Source of the DNA: Metellina segmentata
Lineage: Eukaryota > Arthropoda > Arachnida > Araneae > Tetragnathidae
NCBI GenBank assembly: GCA_947359465.1
Contig: OX375879.1
Location: 122,668,486 to 122,732,485 of the forward strand
Direction of reading: 5' to 3'
DNA length: 64,000 bases
In this document: positions 22,205-33,329 of the stretch, piece after piece
Layout: every line of letters starts with the position of its first letter
Position numbering within the stretch: position 1 is the first letter of the stretch
Translations under genes and position numbers: made by a program
Notes under the pieces: generated by a model
Database searches by the model: none
Told to the model about the DNA's origin: nothing
Seen by the model: the letters and a program-made list of their open reading frames with translations, nothing else

Positions 22205-22390
22205 TTCCCGTGGTTTCGACGAGATATCTCGTCCATCAAGATCCGACTCATTTATCTAATGACGAGATATCTCATCATCGCGAATGCCGGTTGAAACCCG
22301 AAGGAAGAAGATATTGCCATATTTTGATGACACGAAATCAAGATTAGTTCGATTTTCGTTACGAGATATCTCGTCCATAGAAATCTGTGA
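22205..22390. repeat. Palindrome-centred repeat (GACGAGATATCTCGTC), two to three units
   Basis: The perfect 16-bp palindrome occurs at 22218-22233. Near-copies occur at 22261-22276 (ending CTCATC) and 22360-22375. The spacer reads CATCAAGATCCGACTC. Related blocks lie at 35755-35835, 36285-36370, 36530-36990 and 37550-37760. Confidence 0.85.
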
Positions 22391-22614
22391 CCAGATACCA
22401 CGTCAAAGCAATCATCCGAAAGGAGGATTAACTTCTAAATTTCTAGAAAATAGATTTGGAAAAACTAATATTGTATTTATTTTGGTGAAAACTATAGGAG
22501 AGAAAGAGGTCAGAAATTTTGTAGACTCAACAAAATATTCTAAATCTATTTCCATAAAAGCATATCAAGACATCATATTCATAACTTTTTTGAAGACTGA
22601 TTTTGTAGTGACTG

Positions 22615-22937
22615 GTGCACGTAAAATCTGTAGAGGCCTCAAATGTTCTTCCGTTGTCGCGGTGTGGACGTTTGGAGGGGCCAGTTCAGGTGTTGACCTC
22701 AATATCAGACACGTGGCTCAAAATTAAGGAAAGGTAGGTATTTTAATGTATGTTTTGAACTCTCTGGATCAATACAAAAAGCTATTGGCAAGGGTACGGT
22801 ATCAACCCTGAAATCGAAAGAAAGATACAAGGACAACCATTCGTTTTTTTGAACCACACTCAGATGACGAGACCAATACCTGATCTGGCACCTTACTCTT
22901 CAAACAATTGCACCACACAGACTCGAGGACATTTGCG
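22615..22937. mobile_element. Two degraded SINE fragments in opposite orientation
   Basis: A plus-strand body fragment (22615-22740, ending GGTAGGTATTTTA) abuts a minus-strand body fragment (22755-22937, with GAACCACACTCAGATGACGA). Confidence 0.7.
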
Positions 22938-23534
22938 TTTCCGGCAGATTAAAGAGTCATATCGCATTGTATCATGCAGTGCAGATTTAGTAGGCAATGA
23001 GATGTATGGCAAAAGTGTTTACAAAATAGACTTTTTAAAGAACAATGAAACTTATGTGAAGCTTACAGAAGTATAGCTTCCCTTTGAAAAAGTTCTACTC
23101 TTAAGTAATAAATATTCACACACACAACTGAGGAAAACTTGTGAACCAGAATTCGACTAGGAGACTACCGATATTGTGCTATTGGAAGATAGAGTTTGGA
23201 TAATCTACAAGATAACTCCTTTTTGTGTGAAGAAGAATCCTTTGATGTTCTTAAAGTGTTTTATGTTATATACTCTATAACAAAAAATATCGACGCACCA
23301 AGAAGGAGTTGTCTGATTGCGATAAAAATGGGTGGATGGTGAAAGAACATACATAGAAATTCAAACGATTCAAATTTCAGAACAATTGAATGATTTATTT
23401 CAGAGTACGACTGTTTCAAAGGGAGAAAGTCAATAAAGCGTTGGTCCACCTCTGGCCTGGATGCGTCACCCGGCGTGGCATCATAGGTGTAACCAGGGGG
23501 GGGGGGTTCAAAAACCCCATTCAGTTGGAAAATT

Positions 23535-23629
23535 TTTTGCGAATATATATATGTATATATATATATATTATATGTATATATTATATGTATATATATATGT
23601 ATATATATATTATATGTATATATTATATG

Positions 23630-23719
<90 letters not shown>
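23535..23719. repeat. AT/GTATAT microsatellite, left part
   Basis: Nearly pure alternating AT with interspersed GTATAT. It is the target of the Ty3 element and continues at 27356-27392 on the other side. Confidence 0.95.
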
Positions 23720-23723
<4 letters not shown>

Positions 23724-24087
23724 AGATTCGTGTTGTTCTGTTTGGTAAGGTCTATATTAAAGACTTCGAATCTTACAGCACATTGACATTTAATGAATAA
23801 ATATATACAATTATTATGTACAGTTGAGTTATATTTCAAAAAAGTTCCGTCATTATCGGCAGCAGTCGTCTCTGCTCGGAAAAAATACGTCAGCTCTCAA
23901 TGGCGTCCAGGGGAAAAAGTGTCTGTTCTATTAATTTTCTCGTAACTGAATACCAGAATGTGAATGGCTCGTGACAGTCTTGCCTTGCATTCCTACTACA
24001 ATGCAACTGACTCCTACCAGTCTCGTTGCTCTTATAATGAGTTCTTTCCAGACTAGTAGACAACTACCGTTGTTTAGTATTCCTACA
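23720..24087 (-). repeat. Ty3-type element 3' LTR
   Basis: Matches 26988-27355 throughout except near one terminus (CCTACA here, CCTCCA there). The sense strand begins TGTAGGAATAC and ends CGAATCTTACA. A moderately purine-rich stretch (GAGGACGAAAGATC) lies about 15 bases upstream in the sense direction. Confidence 0.92.
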
Positions 24088-24185
24088 ATCGGCCATCCTG
24101 ATGATCTTTCGTCCTCGAAAGGAACACGACAAACCTAAAAAAAAACAAAACACAAAACAGTATCTGGGAATACATTGATTCAGTA

Positions 24186-26642
24186 TTAGTTATTGAACCA
24201 CGACTTCATATGGTCAGCTGCTGTCGACGTCAAGTTCGGTCCTTCATGGTTTCCAACTTTCTCAACGTCATAGCGATCATGGGGTTTCACTTTCTTCACT
24301 CGATATGGTCCTAAGAATTTCGGTCGTAATTTCATTCCGACACCAAATTGAGTCCGCTGAATAGCAATAAGATCGCCCTCTTTGTATTGATGAGGTTTCT
24401 TCCTCTTCTTATCATACGTTCTTTTATTCTCTTCCTGAATTTTTAGGATATTCTCTTTGGCATAGTCTCTTAATTTCTTCCTCTTCTCTAGAAAAACTTC
24501 AGTATATTCTTCTTCTAAAAGCTGGACTATCTTGAGATCTTCTTTGTTTCGCATTTTCACACCTGTCAAAAGTTCGAAGGGTGTCCATCTTGTGCTTCTG
24601 GAGGTTGTACTATTGAGTATTCTTTGTACGGCGTCAACGTGTTTGAACCATTTGATCGGTTCTTCAATTGAAAGTTTGGATAACACTGGAATCAGGGTTT
24701 TGTGCATTCTTTCTACTTGTCCATTGCCTCTTGGGATTCCTGTTGTGATTTTTAGGTGTTCAATCCCGTTTTCGCAACAAAAATCTGTAAATTCTTTAGA
24801 TGTAAAAGCGGATCCTCTATCCGAGATTATCCTCGCAGGATTTCCAAAACTATTTTGTTGTTGTTTGAGTTTATTTATTGCGTCACCTGATGTCGTAGAT
24901 TTGGTAGGATATAACCAAGTGAATTTTGTGAATGCGTCTACTACCGTGAAGATATGCTGATAGTTCTTAGATGTTGAAGGTAACGGACCTATGAAATCAA
25001 TGTGATAAGTGTATAATGGAACGTCCTCTTTAGGAATTGGATTTAGAAATTTGTTATCCTCTGCTATGGTTCGTTTTGTCTCCAACTTAGTGTTTGGTTC
25101 CAGACGATTAGTTACTTCGAGATGAGTTTCGGTTTGAATTTTAGTTGAATCTGAAGTGTTCGCTAAATTAACAATTCTTGCGTAATTCACTCGAAAATTA
25201 TCGCGTCTGCTCAAAACATGAATTCCGCTCTCTGATAAAGTAAGATTTAACTTATTTATGCAATCGAACCCAAGAACAATATGATCAGGTAAATTTTTTA
25301 AAACATAAACATCAGTAACAATAATGCAGTCATCAATAATAATTTCAGTAGAAAAGAAACCTAGAGGAGAAATGTGTTCTCCTATACCCATTAAAGTCAC
25401 ATTATCAAAACTCAATTTTGGGGATCCAATTTCAACATAAAATTCATATTTTATCATTGACACATCACTTCCTGTGTCGATTAGCGCATTAGATCTTTTC
25501 CCGCACATTTCAACATATTTTCTAAGCTTAGTACGAGAATTAAAAGGGCTATTAATTAAAGTTCTATTTACATCTCTTTTGGGACACACGTCGGCCTTGT
25601 GCCCATAATTTTTACATTTAAAGCATCTCACACCCTCAGTTTTCTTTTCACAATTTATCGACTTATGTCCATATTCATTGCAGTTGTAACATTTTATATG
25701 ATTGGTGTTAGTTTGTTCAGGGCGCACGAAAGATCGAGGCTTTAATTTGTCAAAATCCCTATTGAAACGCTTCTTATATTTATCGTCTGATGTTTTCGAA
25801 TCTCTATTGGGTTTTAAATGACATCGAGCCGCTTCATATTCGTCTAATTTATTGACGAGTTGGTCTATTTTCGTTATTTTCGGTAGCTCGTCTATAAAAT
25901 GGTCTCGAACGTCATTGGGTATTTTTCGTTTTAGTTGATCGGTAATCATGAGTTCTTTAAGGTCTTGGTAATTTGATACTTCCAACCCACTCGTCCATTC
26001 CTCAAAGAAATTTTTCAGATCATGAGCAAAGTCATTCCAAGTAGAAGACGCTTCTTTTCTATGCGAAAGGAAATTTTGCCTAAATTGTTCCGGATTTAAT
26101 TTAAAACGTTTCAACAATAATCTCTTGACATTTTCATAGTCATTAGCCTTTTCGTCAGGCTCACGCGTGATAAGATTAGCCAAATCCAATGGGAGTAACC
26201 CCAACAAATGTGTAACCCATTCCGTTTTTGGTATTTCGATACGACTAATCTGTCTTTCAAATAAAGTTAAATAACAGCTAATATCCTTATTCGTCTCGTA
26301 ACGGTTAATCAATTTCAATAAATCGTTATTGTATAGGCTGGTAGTTTTACCATAACTGTTGCCTCGTCCGTTAGCAGTTTCGATTTCGAGTTTCCTTAAT
26401 TCGAATTCGCGGGTTTGTTTTTCGGCTTCAATTTTCTCTGCGCGTTTTTCGGCTTCAATTTTCTCTTCGCGTTCAGTTATAATAACGCTCAACAGATTTT
26501 TTGTTATCTCCGCGTCATAGTTTTCAGAATCTATTATAAGTTTCGAGCACTGCGCTACTTTGGGATTCGCTGGCACTATTAGGCCTAATTCGTCAATCAA
26601 TGTTAGCAAATCTGCTTTTCGGGCCTTAGTTAAATATGCCAT
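24186..26642 (-). CDS. Gag-protease-integrase fusion of a Ty3-type element (no RT/RNase H)
   Basis: An 818-residue protein with an undamaged frame. A coiled Glu/Lys-rich segment (about 58-90) precedes a Gag region (about 100-290). Two CCHC knuckles follow: C318, C321, H326, C331 and C340, C343, H348, C353. An aspartic protease site LIDTGSD has DTG at 389-391. The chain then passes through a hydrophilic linker (about 490-540) straight into the integrase core, with D549 (HIDFIGP), D608 (ISDRG) and E644 (GQVERMH), a proper D-D-35-E spacing. The C-terminus has the GPY-type motif FLGPYRV (776-782). Reverse transcriptase, RNase H and the integrase zinc finger are absent. Since the frame is preserved across the join, this is either a very recent in-frame deletion or a non-autonomous lineage. 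Confidence 0.92.
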   Translation of the reverse strand: MAYLTKARKADLLTLIDELGLIVPANPKVAQCSKLIIDSENYDAEITKNLLSVIITEREEKIEAEKRAEKIEAEKQTREFELRKLEIETANGRGNSYGKTTSLYNNDLLKLINRYETNKDISCYLTLFERQISRIEIPKTEWVTHLLGLLPLDLANLITREPDEKANDYENVKRLLLKRFKLNPEQFRQNFLSHRKEASSTWNDFAHDLKNFFEEWTSGLEVSNYQDLKELMITDQLKRKIPNDVRDHFIDELPKITKIDQLVNKLDEYEAARCHLKPNRDSKTSDDKYKKRFNRDFDKLKPRSFVRPEQTNTNHIKCYNCNEYGHKSINCEKKTEGVRCFKCKNYGHKADVCPKRDVNRTLINSPFNSRTKLRKYVEMCGKRSNALIDTGSDVSMIKYEFYVEIGSPKLSFDNVTLMGIGEHISPLGFFSTEIIIDDCIIVTDVYVLKNLPDHIVLGFDCINKLNLTLSESGIHVLSRRDNFRVNYARIVNLANTSDSTKIQTETHLEVTNRLEPNTKLETKRTIAEDNKFLNPIPKEDVPLYTYHIDFIGPLPSTSKNYQHIFTVVDAFTKFTWLYPTKSTTSGDAINKLKQQQNSFGNPARIISDRGSAFTSKEFTDFCCENGIEHLKITTGIPRGNGQVERMHKTLIPVLSKLSIEEPIKWFKHVDAVQRILNSTTSRSTRWTPFELLTGVKMRNKEDLKIVQLLEEEYTEVFLEKRKKLRDYAKENILKIQEENKRTYDKKRKKPHQYKEGDLIAIQRTQFGVGMKLRPKFLGPYRVKKVKPHDRYDVEKVGNHEGPNLTSTAADHMKSWFNN

Positions 26643-26987
26643 GTCATCAATTAAAACAAAATTCTGTACTCACAGTTTCGAAAGTTCCTTCTATCCGTCT
26701 TTTCCGTCAACTCGTCTTTTTCGTCTACGCGTTTTTTCGTCTACGCGTTTTCTTTTTTGTCGTTTCAGTCTATCATCAGCACCACGTCAGGAGAAGTCAT
26801 GAAACTGTTCTTGCAGATGATTAAAACACAAGTCCAGGTTTGCATAGGGAGTCAAAACATTCCGCCGGCCGGTTCAATCGTCACTGCTTTCGGGGTCTGC
26901 TAATCCGTCGTTCAAGCCCTCGTACGAAGGAGGAGAATCGTCGCGGTCGTCAACGGTTTTTCACATCGCGGCCGAACCCTCATTTTT
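26643..26987 (-). other. Ty3-type element leader
   Basis: 345 bp between the 5' LTR and the start codon, untranslated. The first bases after the LTR are AAAAATGAGGGTTCGGCCGC. No standard TGG-starting primer site is obvious there, so the primer tRNA is unresolved. Confidence 0.6.
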
Positions 26988-27352
26988 TGTAAGATTCGTG
27001 TTGTTCTGTTTGGTAAGGTCTATATTAAAGACTTCGAATCTTACAGCACATTGACATTTAATGAATAAATATATACAATTATTATGTACAGTTGAGTTAT
27101 ATTTCAAAAAAGTTCCGTCATTATCGGCAGCAGTCGTCTCTGCTCGGAAAAAATACGTCAGCTCTCAATGGCGTCCAGGGGAAAAAGTGTCTGTTCTATT
27201 AATTTTCTCGTAACTGAATACCAGAATGTGAATGGCTCGTGACAGTCTTGCCTTGCATTCCTACTACAATGCAACTGACTCCTACCAGTCTCGTTGCTCT
27301 TATAATGAGTTCTTTCCAGACTAGTAGACAACTACCGTTGTTTAGTATTCCT

Positions 27353-27355
<3 letters not shown>
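26988..27355 (-). repeat. Ty3-type element 5' LTR
   Basis: Sense orientation is leftward. It contains a TATA-like TATAAGAG at 27297-27304 and, about 25 bases further on, GGAGTCAGTTGC, which could be the start region. The promoter reading is inference. Confidence 0.9.

Positions 27356-27392
<37 letters not shown>
27356..27392. repeat. AT microsatellite, right part
   Basis: Pure (TA)n directly following the Ty3 element, continuing the target microsatellite at 23535-23719. Confidence 0.95.
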
Positions 27393-27396
<4 letters not shown>

Positions 27397-27904
27397 TGAG
27401 TTTTTCACATATTAATCCCGTATTAATAGATACTCAAACTGTTCATTTTAATTAATTTAATTTAAATTAATGTTTTACTTGTGTAATAAATAAATGTAAT
27501 CATTGAAACAATGGTACATTAGTTCATAGGCCTAACCAGTGGGAGTTGGGGGTTCAATTATCAATTCAGTTCATCGAACAAGATATGTCTACGTACCGCT
27601 GTGCTGTAAGTGTGCCAGAAATGACTACCAAACAGCTATCAAAGAGATAGCAACCCAGACCCTAACGCTTTGTTGTGGGCATGTGTGGCATGCAATAGCA
27701 AGGGCAGGATCCCCATGCTGCCCTGGACGTCTCCCGAGGCGTCTGCGGTTGTCGTCAGGACACAGTTAGAAACGAGACTCGTCACTAAGGACTATACATT
27801 CCCAGTCAGCACCTTTCCAAGTGGATCGAGCCCAGCACCACTCTAATTCTGCATCTTCTTGGTACGTCGATTTCGTTGTTATAGAGTGTAAATATATATA
27901 TCAA

Positions 27905-29044
27905 CTAGCAGAAAGACCCGGCTTTGCTCGGGTTGAATTAATAATATGTTGATTGAAAAGTCATCATCAATCCTTTTTCATAAAAGAATCTTATCATTTG
28001 AATGTACGGGGAAAAAAATTTTAATACCAATTTAACTTCTCCATTGCTTCTACAATTTACTTCGGACGCAAATATGCATATATGTTGTATACAACCATAT
28101 AATCCATATCATATTCGTCACACTTCTGTTGAAGTTGATTTTAAGTTTTTGAGTGACTACGAATATTTCCGTGCATTCCATTTCATTAAAACTTGCGATT
28201 TTTTGGTGGATAGTCTTGCACTTACTTTTCCTATGAATATGTTTTCATTTAGATAATATACCGGAACACATAATGCAAACAGAAACAAAATTCCAATCCT
28301 TAAAAAAAGGCAGATTTCTGAAAAAAAAATCTGTTCTAGCGTGTTGAATTTCGACTTCCTGAATATATTCTGAAGTAAAACAATTCGACAAAAAACTTGA
28401 ACAATATTGATGAAGACAATGATTTATAAGCTAAAAATAACACATATTTATAATACTTGGGAATCCTCAAATATGATCGCAACCATCTCGTTTTCAATTC
28501 AAATACCCCAAAAAAGAATTATAAATCAAATTAAAAAATTAAACATTAATTCTGAGGTTTCCAGATACCGAGTAGCAAAATTACGCTTTTATGAACAATG
28601 AGTTTATCGTTTGGGCTTTTCGTTCTCCATTATAAAATTTAAGTAAATATGAAATTAAATGTTTTAAATATTCTTTCTTCATCAATCAAATATTTATAAA
28701 TATTATTTTCATCATGGGAAGACGTAAAAATTCAGTTCAAACATGAACATTATAATTTAATTTGTTTTAAGAAAATTGTTTTTCAATCAACACTGGTAAA
28801 GCAATCTGAGATGCGTATAGCAATCGTTTTACACTCAATGTTATTTCTATGGCGTTTTCAAATAGCTTTTAGGTCAATTTTAGGCCGCTTAGGATTCGAA
28901 TTTTTCAAAATCCTTTCTTAGTGCACCCCTACTGTATAAGAAGAAACACCCTGCAAAATTTCAGCTTCCTAGGACTTTTAGTTCTTGAGATACAGTGATG
29001 AGTCAGTCAGTGAGTGAGTGGTATTTGAATTTTATAGATATAGA
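27905..29044 (-). mobile_element. Non-autonomous Helitron, canonical ends
   Basis: The minus strand starts TCTATATCTATAAAATTC at 29044 after an A. It ends at 27905 with the hairpin ACCCGAGCAAAGCCGGGT, then CTTTCTG and CTAG, followed by T. It is 1140 bp without transposase. Copies or fragments of the same family occur at 11255, 36050, 46670, 55860-63085 and 63090 to the window end. Confidence 0.85.
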
Positions 29045-29159
29045 TAAATTTAATCATTACAATGGTTTAGATTTAGTTTCAATAGTAGTAATCATTACTA
29101 TACCTTTCAGATCGCATTCTCATTTAGAATGAATTTCTACAAATAACTTCCTTCCTTAG

Positions 29160-29430
29160 ATACGTGTTGCGAGTGAGTTCGAATCCAACCCAAGACCGTG
29201 ATGTACAAAGAGGGATGGTGCACGTTAAATTCGTCGTTGCCTCAAATGTCTTCACGTTGGTAGGGTGTGAAATTTTGTATGGTGCAAGCTTAGGAATTGC
29301 CTTGTCATCTGACCGTGGTTGAAAAATTCGTGGTGCTGTTCTGTGATCTTTACATTTCGGGTTTATAGCAGTCGTCATTAACCCGCTGTGTTTCTCTTGT
29401 GCGACGCTAATTAAAATACCTACCTACCTT
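29160..29430 (+). mobile_element. tRNA-derived SINE copy (head type II, head damaged)
   Basis: Box B (GAGTTCGAATCC) near 29176 is followed by the typical body and the AATTAAAATACCTACCTACC tail. The A-box end is lost. Confidence 0.85.
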
Positions 29431-29577
29431 ACACCCGTGATTTAAAATCATTGCTCTCATCAGCAGTATGTTTCTTGGGTACAGATATTCCTTACAAGCC
29501 GGTTGTTATCGCCTTCAAAAGGAGCACCTAATAAGTTAGGGTAACGAAGTATATTTGAGGGTTGTTCTTGTCAACAC

Positions 29578-29690
29578 AGGACCGTCAGTTGGAAGAGCAA
29601 CGGATTAGCAACCGGAGGGACGAGAGGTCAAAGTCAATCGTTTACACCAGGGCCGGTGCACGCTAAATCTGTCGTGGTTTGCGTTAGTAG
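29578..29690 (+). mobile_element. SINE head fragment (head type II)
   Basis: The sequence GTCAGTTGGAAGAGCAACGG and the following GGTGCACGCTAAATCTGTCG identify the head and first part of the body. It is truncated thereafter. Confidence 0.7.
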
Positions 29691-29699
29691 CGAAGGTGC

Positions 29700-30288
29700 A
29701 CTGACTATTGGTTTGAGAAGGCACTCGCTGGAGGCCCGTAAAAGACATGCGCGAAATTGTTTCTGTACTCGCCAAAACTGGCAAACCATCCGCCCAAGAT
29801 GGATGTAGCTCAACGAACCAAGGTTTCTCTTTAGGGAGGTTAGTCTCAATTGAAAAAACTTGGTCGTCCAAACCTGGACAACGGTACTACTGTACCGTAC
29901 GCCGTATAGGCAAGCATCTTTCTCAAGATGTGCGCACTACAGCTCATTTGCGAGGGTAGAGGCGAGTCAGAAAATAAATTTAACTAGGTAGAATGAAATT
30001 TGGACTGTCTCTCACCGGACAAACCACCCTCATTGGCCCGACCACGTTCACGTCCCTACTTAGCCACCAGGGCGGTAAGAGGACTTTTCGAGCGGAGCGT
30101 CCAGGGTCTGTTCTGCTTTCGTTTCAATTCGAGATTTCCTCCGTTGCTCAACCGAGCGGCAAGCTGATATACCCAAGTCAGGGTGAGACGGCGAGGTCTT
30201 CCTCTACATAAGAAAGAAGAAAGAAAGAAAGTCCTTGGTTCTTTGCTTTTGGGATTGATGCTGGACTATAACTAATAGCACTGGCTAG
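29700..30288. other. Unassigned segment
   Basis: Moderate GC content and a GAAA-rich microsatellite at 30208-30232. No protein family or terminal repeat was recognised. Confidence 0.4.
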
Positions 30289-31179
30289 GTCTCCACTTGC
30301 GATTTCTAGTCGCGGCGGCTAAAAAATCGCTGCACACACTGCGACAGATACAGCGTTGAATTAGAACAGTTTCCCAATCGATGTCACTGAAACTACTTGT
30401 GCGATCGCTCCTTTGCTTCGGGTAATTGGCAATTTTTAATTAACGACGACTACTGACAACGGTCCGGGATAAATCCCTTAAGGGAAAGATCCGAGGACAA
30501 CACCTTGTAATTTTGAACCCCGGTCAGATGACACGAATACAGATGAGATGGCACCCCACTCTCAAAACCTCCACACCAACCCAACGTGAGGACTTTCGGC
30601 CACGATAGATTTAAGGTGTACCAGCCGCCTCTACACCATACGCATACAAATATCCATGTCCGTACCCGTATTCGAACCAGGAACCTTTCTTTTGCTTCGG
30701 GAGAGAAGTAAACGAAGGAAATATTGTTATCGGTGGGTACATCCACAATAACCAGTCAAAGATTATTGAAAGGGCAGTTTTACAAGGTATTTGAAAATTT
30801 AAGTGAGCATCCTGCAAATTTTTTCCAGTATAACCGAATTTCAAGAAGCAGTTTTGATCAATTGTTGGGAATATTGGGTCCATCACGACAGCAATCTTCA
30901 ATTTCTTTAATGAGTAACTCAATATCATTTACTGTTAGTATTCTTCCATCATCACCTCCGGTAGATTCTTTGTCAGACATTTTAAACGAGTACTTGCAGT
31001 GTTTCAAACCGAGACCAGAACTGCGACTCAACTATCGCAAGTTGTTGCATGTCCATGACTGTCTGCGTGATTCATTGGGTAGAGCGGCTGTCGCGTCGCA
31101 GCGAAAATAGGAGAGGTTTTTATTCGCTGTGATTTTTGCGAATGAAAAATCGCGCAACTAGAAATCGCAAGTGGAGGAC
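30289..31179 (+). mobile_element. PIF/Harbinger-like element, internally truncated
   Basis: Inverted ends share TCCACTTGCGATTTCTAG (left from about 30289, right ending about 31179). The frame 30724-31110 (plus) contains GQFYKVFENLSEHPANFFQ and SRSSFDQLLGILGP, which resemble the N-terminal part of HARBI1-type transposases. The catalytic DDE part is missing. I could not find a clean 3-bp duplication. A SINE (30423-30690) lies inside. Confidence 0.65.
30423..30690 (-). mobile_element. 5'-truncated SINE (head type I) with target duplication
   Basis: It is flanked by TTTGCTTCGGG (30412-30422 and 30691-30701). Box B is present (minus strand GGTTCGAATACG) but the copy stops before box A, so it cannot carry the full internal promoter. 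Confidence 0.9.
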
Positions 31180-32460
31180 TTTGTGTTATTCGAGTGAGTA
31201 ATTACTATTACCATATCTAGTTTTCCTTTGCAATGTATTTTTAACTAATGAATACAATCCTTCCACCTATGGGTTTGAATCATTGCGCCCATTAGCAGTA
31301 GGAATCGTTGGATGATGGATTGGCAATACGACCGTACCGTTCATCTCCGATTGAAATAATTCAGATATTCCTGTACTAAGCCTTTCTTCTCTTCTCGGCC
31401 TTGAAAAGTAGCGCCTGGTAACATAAATGCACTATAATTTGAGAGTTTCCCCAGTGAACATTTCCCATTTCTTTCTACTTGCGTTGTTATTTAAAGACTT
31501 GGAGAATAATAATGATGACTACTACACATATTTGAAATCTTGTAATGTTTTAGAGGGATAATATACCCCAATGTGTTCAACAGTTTAAGAATTCACGGGA
31601 AATTTTCTGAGTCGTACTAAGTCTTAAGAATTTCGTTTAAAAGCCTCGGCACCATAACGGAAATCATTTATGAGAGAAGACGAGAAACAAAATAGATTCT
31701 TCTGGTTCAATCCAAAAGAGTTCTATTAAGTACAGCTCCCCCAACTGATTGGAAAGGAAGAAAGATTACTTATTTACAAAGGCATCTTCCAAACTCTTCT
31801 GAATCGACAGCGATTTCTGATGAATCCCATTCTCAAAAGAAGGCAACTGACTCTCAGGAGCGAGTCTAACTGATTGAAGAACGCGAGGGATGGATGGATC
31901 GGTCCACGGAATGGAGGACACTTATTCGAGGTGACGTTTCCTTCATCGATCGACTGCATTTTTTATGAGCTGTCCGTCCCGTCATTAGGGACGGACGTGT
32001 AATGACCGTTCCTCGGAGTCTTTCTTCCACAGTGAGACGGACGTGATTTCCGGCAGAGTCTGGCGATGACTTATCGGTAGGGGATTTTGTACTTCGCAAA
32101 ATGTGTTTTGTTTCGGCCGTTTTGGGACCGTTTGGGAGACAAAGGATTTCGTGGAGAATAGAAGCTGCTGTTTGTGTTGCGTTTTGCTTTTCCGCCATTA
32201 AAAGAAAAATCGCGTACAGTTGCGGGAAAGTAATTCGTGGGTTGGTGGATTGAATTCTAATGACACGACGGAAAGGTATTGGCAATGCTGCTTCGAACGC
32301 ATGGCAATTAAACCAAAGCTAACAGTTTCAAATTGTAATATTTGTAGGAGGACTGTCCATCCTGCTGGGTCGTCTTTGGATTTTCAATGTCAACGAGAGT
32401 CGGAACGCTCTCGTTAACACCACAAAACAACATTGATTGCTAATACTTTAAATAAAGCAG
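31180..32460. other. Unassigned segment with GC-richer part
   Basis: Positions 31180-31760 are AT-rich with nothing recognised. Positions 31780-32420 are GC-richer, with a 139-codon minus-strand frame (32285-31866) of no recognisable family. A short palindromic stretch GTCCGTCCCGTCATTAGGGA lies at 31973-31992. Confidence 0.35.
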
Positions 32461-32464
32461 TCTA

Positions 32465-33030
32465 CATCGATCAACTATCAACATCAATCGACTATCAACA
32501 TCAGTCAACTATCAACATCAATCAACTATGAAGAACAATACAATTATCAGCATCAATCAACATCAATATACCTCATAAATACAAGTTAAGAATCAATAAA
32601 TTATCAACATTAATCAACTATGAACATCAATACAACTATCTACTATCAACATCTATCAACTATCAACATCAATCAAACTATCAACATCAATCAACTATCA
32701 ACATCAATACAATATCAACACATATCAATAAACTATCAACATCAATCAAGTATCAACATTAATCAACTATCAACATCAATCAAGTATCAACATCAATCAA
32801 CTATCAATATCAATAAACTATCAACATCAATCAACTATCAACATCAATCAATTATCAACAACAATCAACTATCAACAACAATACAATTATCAACATCAAT
32901 CAACTATAATCATAAATACAAGTTAAGAATCAATCCACTATCAACATTAATCAACTATCAACATCAATACAACTATTAATATCAATACAATCTCAGAATC
33001 ATTCAACTATCCACATCAATCCGATCTCAG
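32465..33030. repeat. 17-bp minisatellite
   Basis: About 30 imperfect copies of AATCAACTATCAACATC. The plus frame reads Asn/Ile/Ser/Thr/Gln-rich without stops for 119 codons, an artefact of the period not being a multiple of three and the lack of stop triplets. Confidence 0.95.
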
Positions 33031-33087
33031 CATAAACGTTGAACCTTCTCATTTTTCTTCTTTTTAAAAAGACAGAATGTTAGCACG

Positions 33088-33116
33088 CGCTCTCTCTTTC
33101 TCTCTCTCTCTCTCGA
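33088..33116. repeat. (TC)n microsatellite
   Basis: CTCTCTCTTTCTCTCTCTCT and continuation. Confidence 0.9.
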
Positions 33117-33329
33117 AATCCGCGCGAAGCGTAAAAACAACTAGCACTGTCAGATTTGGGTTGACAGAATCTAATATGCTCATGAATCAAAATCCCACAC
33201 CTATGTACAATAAAACATCAACTAAAATGTGTTAAATGTCAACCTTCCATGCTTCACGAGATTTCCGAATTAATGCTTTTGCCCCATGACTCATAAAAAA
33301 TACACGGATTAGCAACTGAAGGGGTGCAA

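Larger units (their letters stand above)
23720..27355 (-). mobile_element. Ty3-type LTR element lacking reverse transcriptase
   Basis: The element is 3636 bp with two 368-bp LTRs that differ at one base near one end. It lies inside an AT microsatellite, so the target duplication cannot be resolved. Its one open frame encodes Gag, protease and integrase only. A typical Ty3 element would carry a further 1.5-2 kb for reverse transcriptase and RNase H. The near-identical LTRs point to recent mobilisation, presumably with enzymes supplied by an intact relative. Confidence 0.9.
23268..27888 (-). pseudogene. Tc1-like transposon relic split by later insertions
   Basis: The left terminus at 23268 (ACTCTATAACAAAAAATATC) and the right terminus at about 27888 (minus strand ACTCTATAACAACGAAATCG) are the matching inverted repeats of one Tc1-like element. 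Transposase C-terminal sequence lies in 23330-23490 and N-half sequence in 27585-27880. The middle is replaced by an AT microsatellite and the Ty3 element. Frames are too broken to give a protein. Confidence 0.75.

Noticed and set aside
23261..23839. 192-codon minus-strand frame
   Set aside because: It runs through the AT microsatellite and joins Tc1 and LTR sequence by chance.
32620..32979. 119-codon plus-strand frame rich in Asn, Ile, Ser and Gln
   Set aside because: Product of the 17-bp minisatellite; no non-repeat sequence supports a protein.
32465..33030. CRISPR array
   Set aside because: The repeats are contiguous with no unique spacers and the DNA is eukaryotic.
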